A stretch of DNA of 64,000 nucleotides from Sparassis latifolia (Eukaryota > Basidiomycota > Agaricomycetes > Polyporales > Sparassidaceae): contig CM031559.1 in assembly GCA_018466975.1 (NCBI GenBank), forward strand, positions 496,001 to 560,000, in the 5' to 3' direction. The notes beneath the pieces were generated by a model, which saw only the letters and a program-made list of their open reading frames with translations, searched no databases and was not told where the DNA came from. Of the stretch, positions 35,401 through 46,160 are shown piece after piece. How positions within the stretch are numbered: the first letter of the stretch is position 1; each line of letters opens with the position of its first letter. Made by a program: the position numbers and the translations under genes.

Positions 35401-35728
35401 CAATGGCTGTATAATAGCACCGTGGTGATGGGCCGATCACTCAGAACACTACCTATGGCAGTCGGCCGATGGCTCAGAACAGCTCCAATGGCGGTGGGCC
35501 GATGGCTGTATAATAGCCCCATGGCAGTGGGCCGATCGCTCAAAAATACACCTATGGCGGTGGGCCCATCGCTCAGAACTATCACCGCGGCAGTGGGCCC
35601 ATGCCTGTATAATAGTAGCATCATGGTGATGGGCCGATCGCTCAGAAATACTCCTATGGCGGTGGGCCCATCGCTCCAGCATTCCCTTCATCGCCATGAG
35701 CCGATCGCTGACAGCTCCTTACACAGAC
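32446..35728. repeat. Right subterminal array, 33-bp units, element B
   Basis: Tandem 33-bp units contain the core TGGCGGTGGGCCGAT and the segment CGCTCAGAACACTACCTAT; two main variants read GGTGGGCCGATCGCTC and GGTCGGCCCATCGCTC. Interspersed units carry GGCTGTATAATAGC. A higher-order copy of 792 bp (24 units) repeats at 33597 and 34389 with almost no change. An earlier copy at 33041 is 556 bp away and contains small indels. Since 33 is a multiple of 3, long stop-free frames arise on both strands; I do not regard them as genes. Before 32950 the units are degenerate. Confidence 0.92.
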
Positions 35729-35815
35729 CAATGGGCCGACATCCGCTGGCTGTCCAGTTCATGACAATGTCAGGGTAAATGGGAGTCCAGTTCACAAACA
35801 TGACTGAATGGGCTG
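35729..35815 (-). repeat. Right terminal inverted repeat of element B
   Basis: The reverse complement of the left TIR, uninterrupted, so it shows the empty site of the MITE found on the left. It ends TGACTGAATGGGCTG directly against the TGGCCTC flank. Confidence 0.85.
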
Positions 35816-35822
35816 TGGCCTC
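35816..35822. repeat. Target-site duplication, right copy (element B)
   Basis: TGGCCTC is identical to 11239-11245. It forms part of the gag codons GAG-GCC on the minus strand. Confidence 0.8.
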
Positions 35823-36218
35823 ACGGGTGGCCCGATTAGCATAGCTGATGGCCTGCTGGTAGGATACGTCGGACTCATTGAACCTCACCTTTATGGCAGC
35901 AAGGAGGTCCTCCATGTCGTTCCATAACTGGCTGAGCTGCGGCTCATCCATGTTAGTATCAGGTACACGGTTCTGATCACCGACTGTGTTGTCGTCTGCA
36001 GCACCCGTGCGAGCATCATGGTCACCCAGCGTATCGACGATGCCATCGTGCTCTGATCTGCCCGATCACGAGGGATCAGCCTCATGAGACGGGTTACCGG
36101 CATCATCATGAACGTCGGCAGGTGGTACTGGTTCATTCTTGTCAGTGGATTGACCGCGATCATCGATGTTATTGTCGTCGTCGGCGGTGTCCTGAACAGT
36201 ACTACGTCTTGTCTTCAT
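35816..36218 (-). pseudogene. gag: Ty3-type Gag, N-terminal part (split by element B)
   Basis: The 5' part of the gag gene whose remainder is at 8374-11245. The likely start is ATG 36218-36216 (MKTRRSTVQDTADDDNN); the frame is open somewhat further upstream, so the start is uncertain. A polar acidic region follows, then a helical segment (LWNDMEDLLAAIKVRFNESD) ending in YANRATREA at the insertion point. The frame at GAG (35822-35820) is the same as that of GAG at 11245-11243 on the other side, and the two helical segments join without a gap. A TGA stop lies at 36066-36068. Confidence 0.75.
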
Positions 36219-37159
36219 TCCACCAACTCCAATGGTGACGGTCACAGTGGAGCTTGTAGGGTTCCTCTTGGCCGGCGTGTCGACAGAGAAGATGATAGAA
36301 GCAAGGTCTTTTCGAAGGGGTGTAGAAAAGGGGTTTGTTGCCTAGCTAGAATAGACTTCACTAATACTGAGGTGGTATCAGCGGCGAGTGCAAAAATGTA
36401 TAAGGCTTTTGCGGCCTTTGGTGGTCCTTAAGTCGCGGGAAATGCACTGAACCGAGTTTATTCAGAAGGCAGGTTTTCAGCGAGTAAAGTAAAGATGAAA
36501 AACCCATCTACGCGGTTGAGCACGTATTCAACGCCTCGGCTAACTCTGACCCCTCGACTACTCTATTCCTCTAATATCCTTACACTCTGGCTGCTTGGCG
36601 ACCTGAAGAAAGTTGATTGCTGTTAGTTGAATATCGAATGTCCATTTAGAGTTGGATCTAATGTTGTGGGCGAGAGTGTTCTTGACCTCGTGCAGTGCTG
36701 GCTTACTCACCTTTCCACCCTCTAAGACGCTCCTGACTCTGACATGACAACAACGTGGATAATGGAGTGGTTTGTAGACAATTGACAGTTTCCATCGCTG
36801 TGGCTCTCCGGCTGTACATACTATCAAACTCGTTACTTGCTTTTGTCTCACTTTCTCAATTCCCAGCATTTTTATCGAAGAACTGGTCTTCTGGTACCAT
36901 CAGCCACATTCATGGCAGAAGCAGTTGGTTTGCGATCTTCGTGCACTAGTAATTGACAATGTTTACACGCATATGCGGCGTCTCTTCTCAGGCATCCCAT
37001 CTGCATCGCAAGGCACTTACTGCCCACCAGAACACCTGGATGCTCATGGGCAATATGACATACAGACGAAGTGTTATCACGAGCTTGAACACACTGGTTA
37101 AAGTGTGATAAAGCAGTCTCGACATTGTTCATTCTCTCTCAGGGAACCGAGGCACTACG
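36219..37159. other. Gag upstream region, no gene recognised
   Basis: This stretch lies between the gag start and the first P450 remnant. Short frames exist but none resembles a known protein. It should include the 5' leader of the retrotransposon, but I could not identify an LTR, because its partner would lie left of the window. Confidence 0.4.
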
Positions 37160-38060
37160 ATGGACCCCTTCCAAGTTGACCTCTTTGTTCTGCTCGTCTT
37201 CCTCAGACACTTCTTGTGTATGCATGGGCTTTCTGCGGGTCGGCGCTTCGTCTCCCACTGGGCTCCAAGCCCTCATTTCTTTTCGGAAATATTCACCAAC
37301 TGCCCAAAGATGAAGTCTGGTAGACTCTGTCTGCATGGGGCGCACAATCTGGTGCGCTGTATTGACAGCCTGCCTACGTTCACATCGACTGACCATCCTG
37401 TAGGTGACGTGGTCTACTCGTGGTTCCTCCGCAAGCCCGTCCTTGTCCTCAACTCCTTGCAAGCCGCACACGACCTCATCAACAAGAAAAGTGTGATCTA
37501 CTCTGACAGGTCACATTTCACTCTGCACGTCGATATGAAAGTATATCGGTCAATATTTGCGTTGTGCGACAGGAGCACCTCACCGCCCACGCAGGATCGG
37601 GATATCCAGCATGATCTCCCACAAGCGGTGTGGAGAGCGCTTCCACAAGCACCGGTGGTGGTTCCACGCAGGACTGCAGGACAAGGGCGTGGCCGTGAAC
37701 TTCCGGCCCGTGCGTCTCCGCGAAACGTACCAGCTTCTCGCAGGCTTGACTGAGTCCCCGGAGAAGTTCATTTTACATATCGAGCGGTACGTTATGATTA
37801 TTACCTTGGTGCATGTATATGACCCGCTGTCGGGCCTGCAGATATGTCGGAAACATGCTCATTGGGGTAACCTATGGGCACTCCGTGCAGTTCCCCAACT
37901 CGGACGAAAGGGTATGTGCACCTCGCGCGACGCGCGACAGACAGAGTTTGGCGAAGTCGGAAGCGCTACGGCTCTGCCCGTTGACTGTCTCCCCGTGTGT
38001 GAGCACCACTACCACCACCTTCTGTAACATTCCTCGGGAACTTTGCCAAGTACTTACATT
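37160..38060 (+). pseudogene. Cytochrome P450 remnant 1 (N-terminal part)
   Basis: Remnant of a membrane-anchored haem monooxygenase. It contains a hydrophobic anchor (DLFVLLVFLRHFL), the proline-rich hinge in another frame (LPLGSKPSFLFGNIHQLP, about 37250), then GDVVYSWFLRKPVLVLNS (about 37403), RWWFHAGLQDKG and NMLIGVTYGHSVQFPN. The hinge frame differs from the anchor frame, and TAG 37321-37323 stops it where the second copy has Lys. The I helix, the ExxR motif and the haem-binding Cys region are absent. It is homologous to the copy at 39804, so this is a decayed tandem duplicate. Confidence 0.8.
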
Positions 38061-38395
38061 CCCATTTCTTCCTGTCCAGTATCGCATGGGTAATGCTCTC
38101 ACCCGGCCGTCCTGCTCCATTCAAATGCGCCATCCCGGTCCACGATCACGGGAAGTTGTCGACACCGTCTTGCAGATATGATTACAAGTTCTGTTGCTTG
38201 ATGGGACGATGTACGCTGCGATTTCCTTGAACTGCTGTGGCTTTTTCTTCTAGTGCTGCGACTGCTGTTGTTCCAATCCAAGCTTGAGAGCACCTGAAAG
38301 TTAGAACGATGGACTCTGGATATAACTCCCTCGTTCGTTCGCACACTCCGACTTGTTCACTTCCTCGCTCGAAGCATTGTTCACTGCGTAACATA

Positions 38396-38662
38396 CTGTA
38401 CTCCAACAACCTTAGGTTCAGTCACGCGTCACACAGCTCGTGAACTGAACCTATTTGGGCGCTTGTCACAAGTCACAGGAGGTTGTGAACCGGACAAAGA
38501 GGGGTGACTCGAGCGCCGAAATAACAAATTTGGTTCCCGATGCCTGGCGCTTGTGTGAACTGAACTACATGTCCCGCGTCACCCAGCCGTGTGAACTGTG
38601 AACTAAGTCAAATTGGTGTGTCACAGGTCACAAGGTGTGAACCTAAGGTCGTTGGAGTACAG
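38396..38662. mobile_element. 267-bp MITE with TA target duplication
   Basis: The ends are inverted (CTGTACTCCAACAACCTTAG and, at the right, CTAAGGTCGTTGGAGTACAG) and flanked by TA on both sides (38394-38395, 38663-38664). TA flanks and a CTGTACTCC tip fit a Tc1/mariner-type non-autonomous element. There is no coding sequence. Confidence 0.85.
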
Positions 38663-38874
38663 TATGCTACTTTGTGATCTCTGGAGCCTAATTGAACGCT
38701 TTCTTGACAGCATATCAAACAACTCGTGCTGGTACCTCACTGTTTCGCTCGCTTGGCCCGAGCCGATTAGAATTCCCTTCGCACGTTCTATTGCCCTAGT
38801 ACTTCCGTTGGATCGGATGTTTCTCCCAATGGAGCATATGCCACGTCAAAAACTTTTCCAGGGCAACGTAAACC

Positions 38875-39518
38875 TGGTCTCGTACCCCGACGTGAGCGAG
38901 TAACGCACCCCACCACCGCCCTCGCTCTGACGTCTGGGGCATTTCAACCGTGACACCCCCCCTTGCTCTTATCAGCCCTAAGCGAGATTATCTGAGCCCG
39001 CGCCATCAATCATCCTGCCTAAATCGGCAATTCCTCTACGCTTCCTCTGACTTTCGAGCCATGATATCACCGCGTGCACATACTGTTGTAGCAGTCATTC
39101 TCTGTAATTATCATAGAAATACTATCTTGACAACGTACATGTAGTTTAATGAATTATATGAGGGATTGCGGCCGCAGAAAACATGAACTAACTGCAGACT
39201 CTACTTACTTTCCTTGGTTTCTCACAGAGGTGTCTCAATCCTACTTATTCCTCTTGCGAGGAAGCTCATATTGCATCACTTTTATATTTCTGCATGATTA
39301 CATGGCCTCCTCGCTGGCAATGCCTCCGAAAGTTGAGTATGAATCTCGACATCGAGTCTCTGCCTTCCCGAAAAGGCAGGATGATTGATGGCGCGGGCTC
39401 AGATAATCTCGCTTAGGGCTGATAAGAGCAAGGGGGGTGTCACGGTTGAAATGCCCCAGACGTCAGAGCGAGGGCGGTGGTGGGGTGCGTTACTCGCTCA
39501 CGTCGGGGTACGAGACCA
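38875..39518. mobile_element. 644-bp inverted-repeat element
   Basis: Arms of about 145-150 bp (38875 to about 39025, and about 39373 to 39518) are almost perfect inverted copies. Tips are TGGTCTCGTACCCCG and CGGGGTACGAGACCA. Flanks CGTAAACC (38867-38874 and 39519-39526) form an 8-bp duplication, or 9 bp (ACGTAAACC) if the outer T/A pair is not part of the element. The interior of about 350 bp has no recognisable gene. The near identity of the arms suggests recent activity. Confidence 0.88.
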
Positions 39519-39803
39519 CGTAAACCCGCAGTGGCACCAGTGCCTCTCTTGGCTATCTGTATTCACCGGCCCTTAGCGAGGTCAAATAATCCTCTAACGG
39601 GTGTTCATATAAATCAGCTTCTGGCTTGTCGAACTAACATGGCTCCGTCTCCATCTATGGCCCTGCAACGTATGTCCCCGAAGAATGGATCGTCCTTAGC
39701 AAGGTACAGACAGCTAGGCGTCAGGTTTTTCTGTGCTGCAATATAAGGTTGTGGTGACGAATATTCGCGAAGTCGCTCAGATCGAAGAGAACCTCATCGA
39801 AAT

Positions 39804-42053
39804 ATGCTCGTCCTCCTCGATGTTTTCTTCTCTCTCCTGCTTGTCTCCGTAATCGGACACTACGTGTACACATACTGGCTTCGTGGTGAGCCCCGTCTTC
39901 CGCCCGGCCCGAAGCCTGTCCCTCTGTTTGGGAACATCAATCAGGTCCCCGCGAGTGAGATATGGAAAGGCTTTTGCTGCCTGGGGTGCACAGTATGGTG
40001 AAACGTCGTTTGCAATTTCTCCGAGAATATGAGATGCTCATCAACCTCCAGGTGATGTCATCTAAGTGCGATTCTTCAACACCCGTGTGCTTGTCCTCAA
40101 TTCCTTGAAGGCAGCACAGGAGTTGCTGGATAAGAAGAGCGCCATTTACTCTGACAGGCCAAGGTTCACATTGCCTGTAGAACTGTGAGTGTGCAACGGG
40201 CACAATCATTTTTCCTAGAGTCGTCGCGCGATTATGTCATCTCACTGAATGTGCATATCCAGGATGGGGATTGATTCGTTGGTCTCGCATATATGAGGTA
40301 TGGCGAGCGCTCCCGCAAGCATCGCAGATGGATCCATGATGGCCTGCAAGACCATGCGGCTGTTACGAAGTTCCGTCCAGTGCGGATCCGGGAAGCGTAT
40401 AAACTCTTGTTGGACTTGATCGATACTCCGGAGGAGTTCGTCTCGCACATCGAGCGGTACGTGGCGCCTTCCAGTTGTCCTCCTAACTAGAGAGGATGTT
40501 TTTGACGTTGCTGCAGATACGTAGGAACCCTGATCGCGGAAGTGGCGTACGGAGATTGTGAGGAATTATCCTAGGTAGGATATGTGCAACTCGCGCGGAC
40601 CGCGACCACACCATTGTCCGACGTGGGGAGTCCCGCAGCACTTCTGGTGGACTTCTTCCCCGTGTGTGAGTACTGTCACCTCCTCATGCTAGTCGATAGT
40701 GCCAACGCAAATCAGTGAAGTACCTGCCCTCGTGGATGCCCGGGGGCGAATTCAAGAAAGAAGCAGCGACGATACGGGGATACATGCGGCGCATGTTGGA
40801 CGTCCCGTATGCAGTCGTCAAGAATGCGATGGTGCATGTCTGGAGTGGTCCGTTGAAGCCCCTTGTAGACGTTCGTTTCTAGGCCGCCGGTACTGCTCCG
40901 CCCTCTATGACGATGACTCTGCTCGAGGAGGCCTCAAGCAAGGGAAGGATCACAGAGGAAGAAGAGGACGATATCAAGGGGACCGTTGGCGTCTTGTTTG
41001 GAGGTAAATTTTACCACGTCTTGTATGAGCGTCCGAACTGATACACATCGAAAAGCGGCAACCGAGACGGTACACCCTCCATCATTTGCCTGACTGCGCC
41101 CGTTCTCTTATATGATTTGCTCTTCTCATAGACTGTTGCTACCATGTCTCTGTTTTTATTGGCAATGGTGCTCCATCCTGAGGTCTACAAGAAGGCTCAA
41201 GAAGAAATGGATCGGGTAGTTGAACACGGGCGTCTTCCTGATTTTGAAGACCGCCAGAACCTACCCTACCTTGAGTGTATCTTGAAGGAGCTTTATCGGT
41301 ACTCTCATGTCATGTTCTCTTGACTAAACTTGGCTGATTGTCGTGTGTCGACCCGTCTCTGATTGTAGTTGGAACGTTTCGCTTCCTACAGCCTCAGACA
41401 GGTTGGAGTCTGTTCCTGAAGTCTCTCATTCTCATACACGTTGCTTACCTTACCTTTGAGGTGTTCCGCATCAGCTTATGCAGGACGACGAATATCGCGG
41501 ATATCGTATTCCAGGAGACACTATGGTCATCCCGAACATTTGGTCGGTGTAGGTGTCATCAGATATGATTGCTTCCTTATATCAGACTGCAGGGCCATGT
41601 CACAAGACGTGACATTCTATCCAAAGCCTCAGCAGTTCCGTCCTGAACGGTTCGCCGAAATGGACTCACAGACGAGCGCGTCGAGAGACCCGCGGCAATT
41701 CGTGTTTGGGTTCGGCAGACGGTACGATGCACCTACTCATTGTCAGGACATCGTCACTGAGCATTGATCGTCTATAATTTCTTCGTAGCATCTGCCCAGG
41801 CCGGCTGTTTGCCGAAGAGGGAATGTGGATCGCCTTCGCAAGCATCATAGCCACGATGGAAATCACCAAGGCGCGCGACGTACACGGCAACGATATCACA
41901 CCTCCGCTCGCCTTTCAAGCAGGGTTCGCCAGGTCTGCTCCTTACCTTGCTCCTGCTGGCGTGAGTGCTGACCTAGAGATAGTCGTGCTCTTCCGTTCCG
42001 ATGCTTCATTCATCCACGATCCAGTGCAATTGTTGACATCGTACGACAGATGA
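39804..42053 (+). pseudogene. Cytochrome P450 pseudogene 2 (near full length)
   Basis: A decayed microsomal P450 gene. It has an N-terminal anchor (MLVLLDVFFSLLLVSVIG), the hinge RLPPGPKPVPLFGN, then VRFFNTRVLVLNS, RKHRRWIHDGLQ, YLPSWMPGGEF, the I-helix neighbourhood (TVATMSLFLLAMVLHPEV), ExxR in ECILKELYRW, KPQQFRPERF, and the haem loop FGFGRR-ICPGR split by an intron near 41720. Damage: an extra base near 39969 shifts the frame (the shifted frame reads AFAAWGAQYGE), TAA at 40063-40065, and a further frame problem near 40285. The stop of the last exon is at 42053. It belongs to a basidiomycete P450 family I cannot name. Confidence 0.82.
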
Positions 42054-43000
42054 ACGCGTACGCCGCTGCTTAGTGATCATACTGGGTTGATCGTCATCGT
42101 TCCGCTGTCTCTCAGTCCGATGTCTTAGCGTGTAAGCAGTCTGCTGTATTTTATGTCTTTCTGGCAACAAAAAGTTTAGCTCCGAGAACCATCGTCGATC
42201 CCGTGTGCTCAAATCCACTTGTTGGCTCTGGGAGCTCATCCTCAAATCTTAACGTCGGGTTTGGGCACATCCTGCCAGCGTCCTGTTGGTTCTTTCTTCC
42301 ACGAGCTCTATACGCTAGGTGTTGCAGTCTGAGTGGAACTCGGTGGTCGCATCATGTAATTCTGTCCCGTCATTGCCTTCTCTCCAGCAGTAACATTACC
42401 TGACTGCATCTGAATATCCTTTCTCTCTTTCTGGCAAGGGGGATGTTCCTGTTCCCGAAGTGCGTGGTCGTGATCTATTATACGTGATACTTATGAGTAC
42501 CGGAGCAACACAGCTATCTCCGCGATAGCTTTGAGGAGACGCTCTAGATTGGTCACGTTCAGCGGCGAGTCAGCTTCCTTTTTGTTATTGTGAATGAGAT
42601 GCGCTCGCAGAATGACAGGTTATCAAATGACAGAATGAATGTGGGCATTCGTACGTCAAACGGAGGGGCGCCCGGGACTTACCGCTGACGTCGTGCTTCA
42701 GCCAGGCGAGGAGAGGAGCAGGCCTTTCAGCGCTGTATATCGACGGTGGTGGCACGCAGGTGATCGTTATCAATACCGTTCAGCAATATTTTTTCTCGGG
42801 GTGAGCATTTAAGAGTGTACTTTGTGACCTTCATTGACAGTCCTAACCTTGTTGGTACTTCCGGTCATCAGTCAACCTGAAGTTGTTTGCCTTTAAACAC
42901 CATTTGAACCAGACAAGTCACGATGTGAGTTGTCATCAGGGCGATGCTCAGTTTTCATACGTCTCGGCCGGGCTGCTGATCATCACAGTTCTGCACAGTC
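42054..43000. other. Intergenic, no feature recognised
   Basis: This gap separates the P450 pseudogene from the F-box-like gene. There are only short frames without known motifs. It marks the change from the repeat-rich half to gene space. Confidence 0.45.
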
Positions 43001-44367
43001 ATGTCCTTGTTGTCGTTGAACGACGACGTCCTCGCAGCTATCATTCTCTTCATGCCACCCAGCGAGGTCCTGCCATTCTCAAGGACATGCAGATACGCGT
43101 ATTCTGCCGCGATTCCCCAGTATCTCTCAGAAGTGACGATTAAGAGTACCCTGCAGCTCGCCGGATTCTGTGCTTTCGTGCTGGCCGAACCCTTTCACCG
43201 CCCCATCTGCATACACGGGCTTGATCTCGCTCTCCAAATATTTCACGAACAAGACATCTGTGCAAGTGTTTGTGCGCTGACCGATATACTACGCCGTGCA
43301 ATTTGTCTTGATTCTCTGAGCGTCAGAAACTTGGAAAACCTCCTCTTATTTGGGCCATCACTCAGGAACGTGCTAGCCGCTCTGCCTGCTTTGCGGCAGA
43401 TTTCGTTCCGGGGCATAGGTGAAATCTCTCTCGCGGTGTTGTCACAAATGGCCAGTCGCCCCCGCCACGTCATACTCGACACGTTCTGGAATGAAGCTGG
43501 GTACACCTGTGAAGGCGCTCTTGACAAATTCGCCCAATGTCTTGAGACGCTCGAGATACGGCGAGCTTCTGGTTTCGTAAAGCTAAACGCCGAAGTTGTC
43601 TGGCCGCATGTGCGCACACTCCATGTCGCTTACATTGACCACTCTACGTCGCTCTCTCGCCTCGCATACGCGTTCCCCAATGTACGGCATTTCAAGTCCA
43701 TGGCGAGCCGGCCATTTTTGCCCGACCACGGCCCACATTGGGCCTTCCTGGATTATGTTGAGGCAGATATCCCTGTAGAGCTCTTCTCAAGCATTCGCCG
43801 ACTTGTGCTCCGTTGCCCCTACTCCAGGGAATCTTCTGAAATCAATCGCCTCACACTGGACATGCTTCGACGTGCGTCGCCTGTAGTGCTCGCGTGTCAG
43901 GTGCACCGAGACATTGTCCCGCATATCGCGGATGTCTTGCCCGCTCTGAAGTACCTCAAAATATTAGTTCGAGAGGATTTAGCGAAGTCGAGCATCGAAT
44001 CGCGCTCGGTAGGTCGGCTCGAAGTCCATCATTGCTGTACCATCCTGACATTATGGCGTAGCTCTCCATCGCACACGCCGTCCAGAAGCTCCCCCTCGTC
44101 GCGCTTTCGTTGTGCCACGGCGATCGCTGGCCCACTGCCTTGCACTGCGACATCTCACGCCTCCAGTGCATTGCGCGGGAGGTCGCGGCGGTACTCCCGA
44201 CGTTGAAAGACGTCGGATTCGATGGGCCGTTGCTTCTCCCTCGTCATGACGTCTGCCGTTGGTTCCGTGTGACGGACAGAAATGGAGATACTCCCCAGCT
44301 CCGCTTGCTTTCTCGACAGGAGGGTGATGGGCTAGAGGCGCAGCTAGCAACGATGGGCCCTGCTTGA
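43001..44367 (+). CDS. F-box-like protein
   Basis: Probable substrate-recognition protein of an SCF ubiquitin ligase, of the large expanded mushroom F-box family. Two exons: 43001-44008 and 44062-44367. The intron (GTAGGT...GCGTAG, 53 bp) is in phase 0 and joins two frames that otherwise break, giving 437 residues. The N-terminus LNDDVLAAIILFMPPSEVLP...CRYAYSAA has the F-box pattern. The rest has irregular leucine-rich segments (LETLEIRRASGF, VRTLHVAYIDHS, LKYLKILVRED) typical of the substrate side. No damage is visible. The substrate cannot be predicted. Confidence 0.75.
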
Positions 44368-45368
44368 CGGCCAACCACCGTGTTGGCCTCACGCTTCTTC
44401 CGGATAGATTTCCACCCGACTCTGTCGTCCTACACGCGTCCCATTGCCCACCACTTCTTGGTCGTTGTGCGTATTTCCTGCACGTATATTCTAGCTCACC
44501 GCAGTGCCTTGCGTCAAGAATGTTCGCTTTTTCAGATTTTCTTTTGGCTGTACATCGTCACTTCGTTATACCGCTATCTCCTTCCCGTCTAAGTTGTCTA
44601 AGTTGTGATCCAGTTCACGCTTGCCTATTTTCTTCTTGTCCAACGTCACCTATGTAGCCATGTATATCTTGTCTTCGTGGTCATGAGCAATAAGTCCGAT
44701 AGATCTAGATCTGACGCATACGCCACGAGGCTCTTGAGACCACCTGTGTATGTATCTGTCCAATGCATTCATATCCATCTCATTATGTACGTGTATGGGG
44801 GCGAGATCTAGAGCGTACAACAGCTATTCCCTCATAGATCGTGCGGGTTATTGATATGGACGTATACCAGCCTGCGCTAGACTCGTGAACCAGCCTTTAG
44901 TAGGTATGAAAGAGTCGTTCCTCGCTATATGCGAGCCTTCTCACGGAATTAGAGCGGACGCGCAATCGCGCGCTAGGTCATATGACAAAGAGATTGAACT
45001 CGAGCCACAGAGATAAATTGCAGTGACATCAAATTCCGCATAATACCTTTCCATCAGACGCAGATTCTCTGATGACTAGGAGACGAGAAACAACTGAGCG
45101 GCTCACCGTGTTCGGCCTTGTCGACGATCTATATCACGCATCGGCACCCAAGAAAGATCGTCATGTCAAACATCGTGAATACGAAAAGGCTTGTTACCAT
45201 CGTCTCGTCGCCCAAGTGAATTGCCTCCCGTGGGCGACTAGTGATAACACACACCAAAGAACGAGCACAGACATATTGAGACATGATGACATGACATGCA
45301 TTATCTCATAGTCAGATGCAGCGATATAGAAGGTGAAGATATGCAGAAACTAGTAATAACATCCATGC
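44368..45368. other. Intergenic, no feature recognised
   Basis: The gap between the convergent 3' ends of the F-box-like gene and the uL14 gene. It must contain both 3' UTRs. No credible gene is seen. Confidence 0.45.
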
Positions 45369-46160
45369 TCATACGACTGTGCCCGCATTCGCCGCGATAC
45401 GTGGCCACAAATCGGCCTGTATGTAGCGAAGAAAAAGTATAAGTGACCGGGACCCGGTGAGATGGTAAATGGGAGCACGCACGCATTCTTTTGCTACTGG
45501 CCCTGTGATGGCCGAGCCCTTCATCTCACCCTTCGGATTTACAATCACTCCGGCGTTGTCCTGGCGGCACAGAATCAGCTGAAGTATGGACGCACTGGGA
45601 AAAAAATACGCACCTCGAAGTAGAGTACAAGACCCTCTCGCCGACGCCACGACTTGCGCTGTCGGACAACAACAACGGGCATGGCTGTAGGACAGAAGCA
45701 CATACTGTCAGTAAACCTTCACCCTGCGCTCTACCACCAAAACACCCGAGATTCTCCTACACCGAGTCCACACCCCACCCAGAACACGCAACGCTAGAAG
45801 GTACGAACAAAAGACTCACTCTTCTTCCTTAGCTCTGGCTTTCCTTTCTTCACTGATGCAACAACCATATCACCGACACCCGCATCGGGGAGACGGTTCA
45901 GGTGCGAGCCCGTGCCATATGCCTCGATCACGTAGAGCGACTTGGCACCGCTGTTGTCCGCGCAGTTCAGCACGGCTCCAGTGGGCAAACCAAGAGTAAG
46001 ACGGAATTTGTTGCCAGAGGCACCTGAGCCTGTTCCACACGAGAGTATCAGCATCGCAAACCCGGAATGGATAGAAATACGAACCTAGGAGAAATGGGGG
46101 ACATGTCAGAGCATGCGCAGAGTAACATGAAGCATGATTTCACTCACCGCGCTTCGACAT
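45369..46160 (-). CDS. RPL23: 60S ribosomal protein uL14 (L23)
   Basis: Cytosolic large-subunit ribosomal protein uL14. Five exons on the minus strand: 46160-46148, 46023-45820, 45684-45614, 45560-45483 and 45416-45369. All junctions are GT-AG and in phase, for 137 residues, the usual length. The start [71 protein letters not shown] and the end [12 protein letters not shown] match the family along its whole length. A 13-nt first exon followed by an intron just after the start is common in fungal ribosomal protein genes. Single-copy housekeeping gene; intact. Confidence 0.97.

Larger units (their letters stand above)
11246..35815 (+). mobile_element. KDZ-TET/JBP composite transposon B, 24,570 bp
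   Basis: This is a large DNA transposon inserted in the gag gene. Evidence seen directly: identical 7-bp flanks TGGCCTC at 11239-11245 and 35816-35822; inverted ends of about 87 bp (left 11246-11504 minus a nested MITE, right 35729-35815) at roughly 90% identity; and gag codons on the two sides that join in frame when the element and one flank are removed. Inside the ends are inverted arrays sharing the core ATCGGCCCACCGCCA. Cargo in order: a minus-strand unknown gene (14230-15721), a plus-strand Cys-cluster/coiled-coil gene (16091-19909), a minus-strand companion gene (20276-23492), a TET/JBP dioxygenase (24160-25597), a KDZ transposase (26127-30995) and a small gene (31209-31929). The transposase is broken, so the copy is probably immobile unless helped in trans. 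Confidence 0.88.

Noticed and set aside
33540..35624. A 694-codon open frame on the minus strand, and several 200-250-codon plus-strand frames
   Set aside because: They consist of an 11-residue unit repeated because the DNA unit is 33 bp and lacks stops. Both strands are open at once, and no start, domain or splice logic supports a gene.
32950..35728. CRISPR-like repeat array
   Set aside because: The 33-bp units are contiguous without unique spacers, and the organism is a eukaryote.
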